From assembly GCF_000377985.1 (NCBI RefSeq), contig NZ_KB899044.1, positions 310,001-374,000 on the forward strand: 64,000 nt of DNA, given 5' to 3'. This DNA is from Sporolactobacillus vineae DSM 21990 = SL153 (GTDB lineage Bacteria; Bacillota; Bacilli; Bacillales; Sporolactobacillaceae). Every line of letters begins with the position of its first letter. The first letter of the stretch is position 1. Below are positions 25,381 through 33,267 of this stretch, in pieces. The notes beneath the pieces are model-generated. The model searched no databases. It worked only from the letters and a program-made list of their open reading frames with translations, and had not been told where the DNA came from. Both the position numbers and the translations under genes were made by a program.

Positions 25381-26295
25381 TTACTGGTTCTTAAATCGGG
25401 CACGGGGATGACAGTGCCCATACATCTGTCTCAGTGTTTCTTTCCGTCGGAGCGGAAACCTGCGGCTGCCTGCAGACGCCGACCTGCCCATCAGCTCATC
25501 GACAGATTCCGGATCGGCACCTCGTTCAAACAAGTGTGCAATCAGCGAATTTCTTAACGTTTCCGGAGACAGCCCCGATCTGAGGCCGGTCTGCTGCGCA
25601 TACGTTTTCATCATCTTCCAGACGGACTGGCGCGTCATGCGCGCGTTCCGGCGGTTCGGGAAAAGCGGCTGATCGCTCCGGATCTCCGAACCGTTTCTTT
25701 CCGATTCCTCCAGATAGCGACCGAGAACCTGTTTCGCCGGTTCGCCGACGGGCACGACGCGTTCACGGCCCCGTCCAGTCCGGCAACGGACAAAACCAAG
25801 TTCCAGATTGAGGTCGCCCCGCTTAAGATTGATCAGCTCGGTCGCCCGCATTCCGGTTGCATAAAGCAATTCGAGCATGGCGGCATCCCGCCAGTTTGGC
25901 TTATCAGAATGACGCGGCTTCTCGAGCAGTCTTTCCACTTCGCCGACCGTCAGAATGAGCGGAGGTTTGGGGGTGATCCTCGGCGCATCAATCATGACTG
26001 ACGGATCACGCTCAAGCAGATGATTCCGGATCAGGAAGCGGTGGAACCGACGGATCGATACAGCCTTTCTGGCCAATGTTGCCGGGGATTCCTGTCTATC
26101 CTTCAGCCAGTAAATAAATTTTGCAGTCTGAACATCCGTCACCTTGTCCCACGATGAAACTGATTCCTTTGTCTGAAGGTAGTGACTATATTGCACGAGA
26201 TCAGAACGATAGGCCGCCCGCGTATTGTCCGAGCACCCCTGCTTCTCACTCATATCTTTCAAAAAGTTGTCAATCCAGTTATTCACCGATGTCAT
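25381..26295 (-). CDS. XerD-like tyrosine recombinase lacking catalytic residues
   Basis: A 304-residue protein with the two-domain XerC/XerD layout, at the locus where B. subtilis has xerD (ripX). The SAM-like N-terminal core-binding domain is intact (about 1-105). In the catalytic domain R150 (ATGMRATEL) and R248 (TLRN) remain. The positions for the other catalytic residues are changed: Lys to R175 (GRGRERVVPVG), His to E245 (SPETLRN), His/Trp to R271 (GRS) and the nucleophile Tyr to F280 (RRFPL). The alignment keeps register without gaps and the reading frame is open to KETLRQMY near the end. It is predicted to bind DNA but not cleave it. Confidence 0.88.
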   Translation of the reverse strand: MTSVNNWIDNFLKDMSEKQGCSDNTRAAYRSDLVQYSHYLQTKESVSSWDKVTDVQTAKFIYWLKDRQESPATLARKAVSIRRFHRFLIRNHLLERDPSVMIDAPRITPKPPLILTVGEVERLLEKPRHSDKPNWRDAAMLELLYATGMRATELINLKRGDLNLELGFVRCRTGRGRERVVPVGEPAKQVLGRYLEESERNGSEIRSDQPLFPNRRNARMTRQSVWKMMKTYAQQTGLRSGLSPETLRNSLIAHLFERGADPESVDELMGRSASAGSRRFPLRRKETLRQMYGHCHPRARFKNQ

Positions 26296-26546
26296 TCCCC
26301 ATCTCTGATGAATACAAGAATACGCCGCCAGTCAGGAAACTGATCCGGTCCGTCTGATTCACTAAGCCCTGATGACGAACGATCCGAGCTGACACTGACA
26401 GCACCGTGATCCGGCACCTGATCGTAGTTTCCATGTCCGGGAAGCCGATCCAGCCAGTTCATTCCCAGATAAAAGACACTGGTCATGGCCACGAAAAAAA
26501 TGAATATGAATAAAGCCTGTACGATTCGCTTCACCAGTTGACCCAT
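26292..26546 (-). CDS. yqzK: YqzK-like small membrane protein (DUF4227)
   Basis: An 84-residue protein with one TM helix (about 10-30) followed by YLGMNWLDRLPGHGNYDQVPDHGAV and a polar tail. This matches the layout of B. subtilis YqzK, found between fur and xerD, the same place as here. Function unknown. It overlaps the XerD-like start by four bases (ATGA), so the two are translated together. Confidence 0.75.
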   Translation of the reverse strand: MGQLVKRIVQALFIFIFFVAMTSVFYLGMNWLDRLPGHGNYDQVPDHGAVSVSSDRSSSGLSESDGPDQFPDWRRILVFIRDGE

Positions 26547-26705
26547 TCGTCCGCACGCTCCCCTCTGAACGTGATCCAGATGCCCTTCACGTTCCTTGAA
26601 GTTAGCCTATGCGTCAGGCCATGGGCTGCATGACTGTTCCGCTCATCCGGCCGGTCCTGATGAATTCTATTCTAACTGTTTCAGCGAATAAGGAAAAGCG
26701 GAAGC

Positions 26706-26740
26706 AACAAAAAACAGCCTGCATGAAATCAGACTGTTTT
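26706..26740 (-). terminator. Terminator of fur
   Basis: An 11-bp stem (26711-26721 with 26730-26740, one G-T pair) is followed on the minus strand by TTTTTTGTTG, shortly after the fur stop. Confidence 0.8.
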
Positions 26741-26756
26741 CTGCGCATGACCACAC

Positions 26757-27272
26757 TTATACTTTTTCCATTTGATGATCCGATTCTTCTTTAATATTCG
26801 GCTGTGCCCCATCCTCGTGCTGCTCCTCTTTATGCTTCTCAAGGCAGCGATGGCAGATGCCGTGAAACGTCAGCCGGTGATCCATTACTTTAAAGTGCCA
26901 GCGCCGTTCGACGACCTTCTCCACTTCACCAAGCAGGTCCTCCTGGATTTCATCCACCGCCCCGCACTCAATGCAAACCAGATGATGATGAAAATGGTGA
27001 GCCCCTTCACGGCGAAGATCATAGCGGGAAACCCCGTCGCCAAAATTAATCTTATCGACAACCTTCAGTTCGCTTAGCAGTTCCAGCGTCCGGTAAACTG
27101 TTGCAAGGCCGATCTCCGGTGCTTTTTCTTTGACCAGAAGATAGACATCTTCTGCACTCAGATGATCCTGTTCATTTTCAAGTAAAACTCTGACTGTCGC
27201 CTCACGCTGCGGAGTCAGTTTGTATTTCTCTTTATGCAGTTGTTTCTTAATCCGGTTAATCCTGCCTTCCAT
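26757..27272 (-). CDS. fur: Ferric uptake regulator Fur
   Basis: A 171-residue metal-dependent repressor. The N-terminal winged helix includes KLTPQREATVRVLLENE and IGLATVYRTLELLSEL. The dimerisation domain has the histidine-rich HHFHHHLVCIECG and a second CxxC-type site (CHRC). The C-terminal tail (EEQHEDGAQ and on) is longer than usual. The locus between yqzK and spoIIM is that of B. subtilis fur. A strong sigma-A promoter and a Fur-box-like palindrome lie upstream. Confidence 0.94.
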   Translation of the reverse strand: MEGRINRIKKQLHKEKYKLTPQREATVRVLLENEQDHLSAEDVYLLVKEKAPEIGLATVYRTLELLSELKVVDKINFGDGVSRYDLRREGAHHFHHHLVCIECGAVDEIQEDLLGEVEKVVERRWHFKVMDHRLTFHGICHRCLEKHKEEQHEDGAQPNIKEESDHQMEKV

Positions 27273-27373
27273 ACAAACCTCTCCCTTCGCAGGACTGGCA
27301 GAAACAAACCAGTAAGAAACAACGCTGATTCATTGAACCGCCAGCATGACGTCTGATTCTCAACTATATGCAA

Positions 27374-27402
27374 AGTATAAGCCCTGCTCCGGCGGGTGTC
27401 AA
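27374..27402 (-). promoter_or_regulatory. Sigma-A promoter of fur
   Basis: Minus-strand TTGACA (27397-27402), a 17-base spacer, then TATACT (27374-27379): near-consensus, about 100 bases upstream of the fur ATG. Confidence 0.8.
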
Positions 27403-27482
27403 TGAAAAATAAAACAATTATAAAGTTATAATAAATTTATTCTGATAATCACTAAATCCCTGATAAAAGCGCCTTTATTAGC

Positions 27483-27499
27483 TAAATGATTATCATTTA
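27483..27499. promoter_or_regulatory. Fur-box-like palindrome
   Basis: TAAATGAT-T-ATCATTTA is a perfect 8-1-8 inverted repeat. Its core ATGATTATCAT matches the Fur/PerR/Zur operator family. It lies about 80 bases upstream of the fur -35 and 50 bases after the spoIIM stop, in an A+T-rich stretch. Which metalloregulator binds cannot be decided from sequence alone. Confidence 0.6.
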
Positions 27500-27547
27500 T
27501 CACTCATTCCAATCAAATCTGTCCAAAAAGTCACAAATTCTCTGTTC

Positions 27548-28180
27548 TCAGTTAAGAAACAGACGGATCAGGGAAGGAGACAGGTACGCTTCGAAACTGC
27601 TGGCCGCAAACACAAGCACACAGGCAGGCAGAAGCAGCAGAACATATCCGAACAGTTGCGGTAAAAGCGGTTCCCGTCTTGTCCGGATCAGAAGCTGTCG
27701 GAACACTTTCAGGCAGCAGACAACGGCAATGACGGAAATAAACAGATCGGCGGGGATCAGCAGCATATTCTGTGGAAAGATACTGACCAGAGACGCCAGA
27801 AATCCATTAACACCCATCTGACTGACAAGAAATCCGACCGTAAAGCCAAGCACCAGACCTTTAATAAAAATGAGCACAAAGATAATCGGCAGACCGATCA
27901 CGGACAGCCCGAGCAGCCAGATCAGGCCAAGATACTGAAGATCATTGGTCAGGCTCTCCCGGAACATCAGCTGCGGATCGGCAATCTGTCCACGGGACAA
28001 TTCACCGAAAAACTGTTGCATATAGTGAAGCAGATCTAACTTTGTCCCGTATGGAAGACTGTTGACGACAATTCCTCCGAACACGATGCCTACCATAAAT
28101 AGCGCAATTACGAAAATATAGAGTGAGCGGCACTCCCGAAAATGATCGTTCAACAGGCGCATCAATCGTACTCTGGACAT
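27548..28180 (-). CDS. spoIIM: Stage II sporulation protein M
   Basis: A 210-residue multi-pass membrane protein of the engulfment machinery. With SpoIID and SpoIIP it forms the DMP complex that remodels septal peptidoglycan. A positively charged N-terminus (MSRVRLMRLLNDHF) precedes about five TM helices (including LIFIKGLVLGFTVGFLVSQ). ATG at 28180 follows a GGGGGG stretch; the in-frame GTG at 28210 has no site. The fur-spoIIM-nudF order is that of Bacillus. Confidence 0.93.
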   Translation of the reverse strand: MSRVRLMRLLNDHFRECRSLYIFVIALFMVGIVFGGIVVNSLPYGTKLDLLHYMQQFFGELSRGQIADPQLMFRESLTNDLQYLGLIWLLGLSVIGLPIIFVLIFIKGLVLGFTVGFLVSQMGVNGFLASLVSIFPQNMLLIPADLFISVIAVVCCLKVFRQLLIRTRREPLLPQLFGYVLLLLPACVLVFAASSFEAYLSPSLIRLFLN

Positions 28181-28289
28181 AAGCCAACCCCCCTGCCGTT
28201 CTTCTTTCACCCGGAATCTATGATTCAGTCTATGACCGGATCCGCCGGGCTAGTACAAGGGGGCGTGTTTCATATAAAATTCTGATAGA

Positions 28290-28835
28290 TTATTTGCGCA
28301 AGGCGCGGAGCTGCATAAACTGAACCGCATAAACGGTTTTCGCATCGGCGATCCGGTGATCCCTGACCATCGCAACCGCTTCATCCAGGCCGACGGCACA
28401 GACTTCAAGAAATTCGTCCTCGTCCAGGTGCTGGCGGCCTGAGGTCAGAGAATCAGTAAAGTACAAATGCAAGAGTTCATCAGAAAATCCGGGCGTCGAA
28501 TAAAACTCCGATACTTTATCCAGCTGGCGGCAGCGATGGCCCGTTTCTTCTTCGAGTTCGCGTACTGCGGCATGATCCGGATTTTCACCGGGTTCGAGTT
28601 TGCCGGCCGGAATCTCATAGATAATCTTTCTCATCGGATAACGAAACTGGCGGACCAGAAGCAGACGATCCTGCGCGTCTGCAGCAATGATCGCCACAGC
28701 TCCGGGATGCATGACCACTTCGCGCGTAGCGCTTTCCCCATTGGGGAGCCTGACCTTGTCCAGGTACAAATGCACGATTTTACCGTCAAAAATTTTTTTA
28801 GAATCCGTTTGTACTTCTATCAAATCACGATCCAT
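28290..28835 (-). CDS. nudF: ADP-ribose pyrophosphatase NudF
   Basis: A Nudix hydrolase cleaving ADP-ribose to AMP and ribose-5-phosphate. The Nudix box starts GKLEPGENPDHAA and continues RELEEETGH, with the expected upstream IYEIPA. ATG at 28835 (MDRDLIEVQTD) has GGGAG 9 bases upstream and gives a 181-residue protein close to B. subtilis NudF (185). The longer GTG start at 28877 overlaps tag by four bases and cannot be excluded. Confidence 0.92.
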   Translation of the reverse strand: MDRDLIEVQTDSKKIFDGKIVHLYLDKVRLPNGESATREVVMHPGAVAIIAADAQDRLLLVRQFRYPMRKIIYEIPAGKLEPGENPDHAAVRELEEETGHRCRQLDKVSEFYSTPGFSDELLHLYFTDSLTSGRQHLDEDEFLEVCAVGLDEAVAMVRDHRIADAKTVYAVQFMQLRALRK

Positions 28836-28873
28836 AAACAGCCACTCCCTATATTGTTCTCCTGTAAAGTCTT

Positions 28874-29482
28874 TCACCGGTTCCGGTCAGGCTGATGGTT
28901 CCCGGCAATTTCAGCATAGCAGAAACACCCGGTCTCGTGATCATTCACCATGCCGGTCGCCTGCATAAATGCATAACAGATTGTCTCTCCGACAAATTTA
29001 AATCCCCTTCGTTTCAAATCCCGGCTCATGTTTATGGATTCCTGGCTGCGCGCCGGAATCTCCTCATGAGAATGATAATGATGCTGCACTGGGCGCCCGC
29101 CGACAAAGGACCAGATGTATTCGCTGAACGGCCGGGTTCGCTCAACCTGAAGAAAGCATTGCGCATTGACAATAATCGCATGGATTTTCCGCCGGTTGCG
29201 AATAAGTCCTGCGTCCTGCATCAATTTTTCTTCTTTCTCTTCAGTAAATCGGGCGATCCGCTCGGGATCAAATCCGGCAAATGCGCGGCGATAATGCTCC
29301 CGCCGTTTTAAAATGGTGATCCAGCTCAGTCCGGCCTGCATGCCTTCAAGACAGAGCATCTCAAACAGTGCCTGCGCGTCGCGGACCGGCCGGCCCCATT
29401 CCTGATCATGATAGGCAATATATACGGGATCGCCGGTATGCCAGTCGCACCGCTTCTTTCCATGAGTCGTATCCTTTTCCAC
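28874..29482 (-). CDS. tag: DNA-3-methyladenine glycosylase I
   Basis: A 202-residue base-excision enzyme that removes 3-methyladenine from alkylated DNA. Family features are CDWHTGDPVYIAYHDQEWG at the N-terminus, FEMLCLEGMQAGLSWITIL, and a C-terminal HETGCFC with His and Cys zinc ligands (together with C12 and H17 near the N-terminus). The start is GTG at 29482, with AAAGGA upstream. It lies 13 bases after the nicotinamidase-like gene, in a possible small operon reading toward nudF. Confidence 0.95.
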   Translation of the reverse strand: MEKDTTHGKKRCDWHTGDPVYIAYHDQEWGRPVRDAQALFEMLCLEGMQAGLSWITILKRREHYRRAFAGFDPERIARFTEEKEEKLMQDAGLIRNRRKIHAIIVNAQCFLQVERTRPFSEYIWSFVGGRPVQHHYHSHEEIPARSQESINMSRDLKRRGFKFVGETICYAFMQATGMVNDHETGCFCYAEIAGNHQPDRNR

Positions 29483-29495
29483 AATGTCGGTCCTT

Positions 29496-30056
29496 TTAGC
29501 TGATAATCTCGGTTTTGAAGATGGCTTTCATCTGTTTCAGAAAGATGTCGTGCTGTCCGGTGAATGTGGCCATCCCCTGATTATAAGCAACCGTTCTGAA
29601 TCCCCTGGAATAGGCACCGTAAGCTGTGAGAAAATCACAGATATCGGTGCAGACGCCAGTCAGATGTACCGTTTCAACATGAAGCGATTTAAGGATCTGA
29701 TCGAGATTCGTTCCAATAAACGCGTCATACTCAGGCTTCGGAACAAAAATGACCCCCGGTTCTTCACGATGTGCCTCGTACCACTCGCCGAGCTTGCCGT
29801 AAATCTGTGCGCCCCAGGTGCCGACAATATTATGCGGCGGCCAGAGCTTGAAGTGCGGATCATGTTCATGATGCGCATCCATACAGAAAATGACCGGTTT
29901 TCCCTCCTGATGAAATTTGCCGGCCAGCGAGACAATATATGGAACTATTTTCTGCGCCGGCTTCCCCGCTGTCAGCCCGCCGTGGTCATCGACGAAATCA
30001 TTGCTCATGTCAACGATCAGTAATGCTTGCCGGCCCAATATGCTGTTTTCTGCCAT
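29496..30056 (-). CDS. pncA: Isochorismatase-fold amidase, nicotinamidase-like
   Basis: A 186-residue cysteine hydrolase. The triad can be read as the aspartate in LIVDMSNDF, the lysine in VPKPEYDAF and the cysteine in TGVCTDIC. The block CMDAHHEHDPHFKLWPPHN holds metal-ligand Asp/His residues as in PncA nicotinamidases. It would convert nicotinamide to nicotinate for NAD salvage. Relatives with other substrates exist, so the name is moderate in certainty. Confidence 0.75.
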   Translation of the reverse strand: MAENSILGRQALLIVDMSNDFVDDHGGLTAGKPAQKIVPYIVSLAGKFHQEGKPVIFCMDAHHEHDPHFKLWPPHNIVGTWGAQIYGKLGEWYEAHREEPGVIFVPKPEYDAFIGTNLDQILKSLHVETVHLTGVCTDICDFLTAYGAYSRGFRTVAYNQGMATFTGQHDIFLKQMKAIFKTEIIS

Positions 30057-30225
30057 TTTGCTGTCATCCCCTTATTTGCACTTTAGCAGGTTCTTTCGCT
30101 GTTTAAAAGAGGTATACACCGGTTGCCTGATTCATTCGGGCAGAATACATTGCGTCCGGTTGAAAATTTGCTAGAATTGAACGTAAGCGTGGATCACGTG
30201 GATCACAATGAAGGGAAGCCGGAAG

Positions 30226-30540
30226 ATGAAAGCGATAAACTCAGTAGAAGAATTCAATAAAGTGATCAACAGTCCGGAAACGGTGATCGTGAAATTCGAA
30301 ACCGGCTGGTGCCCGGACTGTAAACGGCTGAATATGTATGTAGACGATCTGGTGCAGGAATTTCCGTTCAAATGGTATTCCGCCGACCGGGATCAATTTC
30401 CTGAACTGGGCCGGGACTACCAGGTACTCGGCATCCCCAGCCTGCTTGCTTTCAAAAGCGGCAAAAAAACGGCGCATTTACGCGCGGACAATCAGTCGCC
30501 GGACGAGATCCGCGACTATCTTAAATCCATCGAACGATGA
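30226..30540 (+). CDS. Thioredoxin-like protein (YtpP type)
   Basis: A 104-residue thioredoxin-fold protein with active-site motif WCPDCK (about residues 28-33) and a cis-proline in GIPSLLAF. The CPDC dipeptide differs from CGPC of true thioredoxins, as in B. subtilis YtpP. The reductant and target are unknown; a role in intracellular disulfide or bacillithiol redox is possible. ATG at 30226 is preferred; ATG at 30208 would add six residues. Confidence 0.82.
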   Translation: MKAINSVEEFNKVINSPETVIVKFETGWCPDCKRLNMYVDDLVQEFPFKWYSADRDQFPELGRDYQVLGIPSLLAFKSGKKTAHLRADNQSPDEIRDYLKSIER

Positions 30541-30559
30541 ACCGCGGTGGAATGAAAAC

Positions 30560-30645
30560 AACGAAAGCCTGCTTGTTCTGACAAATGTACGGCCGGATGA
30601 AAATTTTTAACCGGCAGCCATAAAACAGAGAAGCAGGCTTTTGCT
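30560..30645 (+). terminator. Long-loop inverted repeat after the thioredoxin-like gene
   Basis: AAAGCCTGCTT near 30563 can pair with AAGCAGGCTTTT about 70 bases later (ending near 30644). An inner GCCGG/CCGGC hairpin lies in the loop. The far arm ends in TTTTGCTC. It may be a terminator with a structured loop, or a small structured RNA. No known family was recognised. Confidence 0.4.
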
Positions 30646-30737
30646 CACGATGAATAATATTATTTTTGCTCGCTTTCCGCGGGCAATCCGTTCCAGACAG
30701 CAGAGGGACAAAAGACAAAACAAATTTATAAAGCCTT

Positions 30738-31730
30738 TCACAAAGAAGGATCAGTACTTTTCAAGTCCGGCTTCCCTGGCTTCCGGGCGGCGTGGGCGCA
30801 GTCGGAATGACAGTCTGAGTAGGCTGCGCCTTCGATCTGGATCGTTGAATGTTCAAGTTGATAGGGTTCAAGAATATGTTCAACCTGCCTGAGCACCTCA
30901 TCGCGGTTCACCCCGTCGGCCACTTTCAGGTGGCAGCTCAGGGAGAGAAAACCGGAAGTAATCGTCCAGATATGCAGATCATGAAGATTCGTTACGCCAT
31001 GGACGGCACGAATCTTCTCACGGATCTCATCGACATCCAGTTCGTCGGGCTTGCCTTCCATCAGAATGTTGATGGCTGATTTGCTGACCTGCCAGCCGCT
31101 TCTCAGGATGATCAGGGAAACCAGGATACTGGCAATCGGATCGGCCGGCTGCCAGCCGGTCAGATTAATCATAAGCGCTGCCGAAATGGCGCCGACAGAA
31201 CCGAGCAAATCGCCGATCACATGGAGCCATGCACTTCTGACATTCAGATTTTGCTTCGATTCCCCGCGTCCGAGAATCCAGGCAACCACCAGATTAATGA
31301 TCAGACCGAGCGCAGCGATGACCAGCATTTCTGTGCCGGCGACCTGAACCGGACTGGAAAAACGGCGGATCGCTTCAATGAGAATCACTGCCGAGATAAC
31401 CAGCAGCAATACCCCGTTGAACAGTGCGGACAAGATTTCAAACCGGCGATAGCCGAATGTTTTTCGGTTGTTTGCCGGAAGGCGTAATCCGGCAACAAGT
31501 GCAGCAAAGCTCAATCCAAGAGAAATCGAGTCGCTGAGCATATGCCCGGCATCAGACAGGAGTGCCAGACTGTGGCTGATCAGCCCGCCGGCAAACTCAA
31601 CAATCATGAATAGCGTAATCAGAAGAAAGCTCAGGAATAGAGCTTTCTGGTTACCTGTATGGTGATGCGCCTGATGGCCCGGTTCAGATCGTTTCATTTT
31701 TTCCTCTTCCGGAACGCTATTTGTCGTCAT
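30738..31730 (-). CDS. czcD: Cation diffusion facilitator, zinc exporter CzcD-like
   Basis: A 330-residue CDF antiporter exporting Zn2+ (and possibly Co2+ or Cd2+) for H+ or K+. Six TM helices lie between about 28 and 220. Metal-site residues occur in LLSDAGHMLSDS (TM2) and HVIGDLLGS (TM5), and the C-terminal cytoplasmic metal-sensing domain has LHDLHIWTI. A histidine-containing N-terminus and an unusual Cys/His tail (YSDCHSDCAHA) may bind metal too. The promoter region has a perfect ArsR/SmtB-type operator; no regulator gene is adjacent. Confidence 0.93.
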   Translation of the reverse strand: MTTNSVPEEEKMKRSEPGHQAHHHTGNQKALFLSFLLITLFMIVEFAGGLISHSLALLSDAGHMLSDSISLGLSFAALVAGLRLPANNRKTFGYRRFEILSALFNGVLLLVISAVILIEAIRRFSSPVQVAGTEMLVIAALGLIINLVVAWILGRGESKQNLNVRSAWLHVIGDLLGSVGAISAALMINLTGWQPADPIASILVSLIILRSGWQVSKSAINILMEGKPDELDVDEIREKIRAVHGVTNLHDLHIWTITSGFLSLSCHLKVADGVNRDEVLRQVEHILEPYQLEHSTIQIEGAAYSDCHSDCAHAARKPGKPDLKSTDPSL

Positions 31731-31776
31731 TGTGGTTCATCCCCGTTTCAGCAATCAGACGTTCTTTTCGTCCCTT

Positions 31777-31798
31777 CATATGAACGACTGTTCATATG
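31777..31798. promoter_or_regulatory. ArsR/CzrA-type metal operator
   Basis: A perfect 9-4-9 inverted repeat with arms CATATGAAC (31777-31785) and GTTCATATG (31790-31798). This is the half-site pattern of SmtB/CzrA/CadC zinc-responsive repressors. It lies just downstream of the czcD -10 box, covering the expected transcription start, so it suits repression of czcD until metal is in excess. Confidence 0.8.
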
Positions 31799-31801
31799 TT
31801 A

Positions 31802-31830
31802 AATATGTCGCTAATTATTTGAAAAGTCAA
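31802..31830 (-). promoter_or_regulatory. Sigma-A promoter of czcD
   Basis: Minus-strand TTGACT (31825-31830), a 17-base spacer, then CATATT (31802-31807), immediately followed by the inverted-repeat operator. Confidence 0.65.
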
Positions 31831-31880
31831 GTTCAATCATAAAAGAATGATAGAAAATGATTTTTCTCTGCCCTCTTCCA

Positions 31881-31910
31881 TTAACTGTGGATTTGAGGCA
31901 TCATTATAAG
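31881..31910 (+). promoter_or_regulatory. Possible sigma-A promoter of deoD
   Basis: TTAACT (31881-31886), an 18-base spacer, then TATAAG (31905-31910), about 70 bases before the deoD start. Confidence 0.45.
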
Positions 31911-31981
31911 AGATTGTTTTAAGACCGGTGGACACGGATCAGATCCGTAACCACTGCGCCAATTCATTTAGGAGGATGTCT

Positions 31982-32686
31982 ATGAGCGTACATATGGAAG
32001 CCAGGCAAGGCGAGATCGCCGACACCATTTTGCTGCCCGGCGACCCGCTGCGGGCAAAATACATTGCGGAGACCTATTTAGATAACCCTGTTCAGTATAA
32101 CCAGGTTCGGGGTATGCTCGGTTTTACCGGCACTTATAATGGAAAAAGAATCTCGGTTCAGGGCACCGGAATGGGAATCCCGTCGATCTCAATTTATGTC
32201 AATGAACTGATTCGTGACTATGGCGTAAAAAAATTGATCCGCGTCGGAACATGCGGGGGCATTCAGAAAGAGATCCATGTCCGGGACGTCATTCTGGCGA
32301 TGTCGGCAACAACCGATTCCGCAGTTAACCGTGCCATTTTCCCCAATGTTGATTTTTCCCCCACCGCTGACTTTAAACTATTGAAAACGGCTTATGAAAT
32401 CGGATCTCGGGCGAACATCTCGCTCCATGTCGGTAATGTGCTTTCAGCGGATGTCTTTTACCGGGACAGCACGGATATCTTCAAAACGCTGGCCGGCTAC
32501 GGTGTGCTCGGCGTTGAGATGGAAACCAGCGCCCTTTATACACTGGCTGCCAAATATGGCGTACAGGCGCTCACTGTCCTCACCGTCAGCGACCATATTT
32601 TCGCCGACGAAAATACAACAGCCAAAGAGCGCCAGACCACGTTCAACGACATGATCCGGATTGCTCTCGAAACAGCTGCCGACTGA
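31982..32686 (+). CDS. deoD: Purine nucleoside phosphorylase DeoD-type
   Basis: A 234-residue hexameric-type PNP preferring adenosine and 6-aminopurine nucleosides. Conserved parts are [55 protein letters not shown] and [11 protein letters not shown], with the catalytic aspartate in [10 protein letters not shown] at 31982 has a strong AGGAGG 5-10 bases upstream. It complements the trimeric PNP encoded at 24.5 kb. Monocistronic, followed by a strong terminator. Confidence 0.97.
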   Translation: MSVHMEARQGEIADTILLPGDPLRAKYIAETYLDNPVQYNQVRGMLGFTGTYNGKRISVQGTGMGIPSISIYVNELIRDYGVKKLIRVGTCGGIQKEIHVRDVILAMSATTDSAVNRAIFPNVDFSPTADFKLLKTAYEIGSRANISLHVGNVLSADVFYRDSTDIFKTLAGYGVLGVEMETSALYTLAAKYGVQALTVLTVSDHIFADENTTAKERQTTFNDMIRIALETAAD

Positions 32687-32706
32687 TTTCGGCGTCCAGA
32701 AAGCAC

Positions 32707-32743
32707 AAAGAAGGGACCGTCCGGATACGATCCCTTCTTTTTT
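32707..32743 (+). terminator. Terminator between deoD and the Nudix gene
   Basis: AAAGAAGGGA (32707-32716) pairs with TCCCTTCTTT (32731-32740) and is followed by TTT. It lies between two convergent genes and could act for both. Confidence 0.85.
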
Positions 32744-32745
32744 CA

Positions 32746-33201
32746 TCATTTTAATTTCGAGATAAAGTCGTTGACAATCCGGAGATGATTTTTTAATAAC
32801 GGTTTCGGCAGCTCATTTAAAGAAAAAAATTGATAATCGAGTGATTCTGCAGGATCAACCTGCAGCATCCCTTCAAAATGGGACGTGACATAAGCAATTG
32901 TCAGTGGATAGTACTGATCGCCGTTCCCGGCTGTCGACATCCGGCCGGAACTGGAATAGACGCCGAGCAGCTTAAGGTCGGAGATTATGAGGCCGGTCTC
33001 CTCCCGCACCTCACGAATCGCTGTATCTTCCGGAGATTCGCGAAGTTCCATGAGCCCGCCAGGAATCCCCCAGCTGTTCACCGGGTCGCGTCGTTTCTGA
33101 AATAATACAGACCCGTCCGTGTTCTGAATCAGCACAGCAGCACCGGCAAGAATCAGCGGCATATGCCCGACTTTCTGCCGGAGATTTTCAATATAGCCCA
33201 T
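32746..33201 (-). CDS. Nudix hydrolase, substrate unknown
   Basis: A 151-residue protein with a full Nudix box: GGLMELRESPEDTA continuing REVREETGL. The upstream stretch WGIPGG is typical of the family. These enzymes hydrolyse nucleoside diphosphates linked to another moiety; nothing in the context tells the substrate. ATG at 33201 follows GGGGTGAAG. It is convergent with deoD. Confidence 0.9.
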   Translation of the reverse strand: MGYIENLRQKVGHMPLILAGAAVLIQNTDGSVLFQKRRDPVNSWGIPGGLMELRESPEDTAIREVREETGLIISDLKLLGVYSSSGRMSTAGNGDQYYPLTIAYVTSHFEGMLQVDPAESLDYQFFSLNELPKPLLKNHLRIVNDFISKLK

Positions 33202-33267
33202 AACTTCACCCCGCCAAGGGCAATTATAGCATAGTCATGCTCAGTCCGGCTGATTGACCCGTACGGC

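Noticed and set aside
24428-25411. Plus-strand open frame of 327 codons opposite the purine nucleoside phosphorylase
   Set aside because: It runs through the strong terminator and the whole antisense of punA; no ribosome-binding site.
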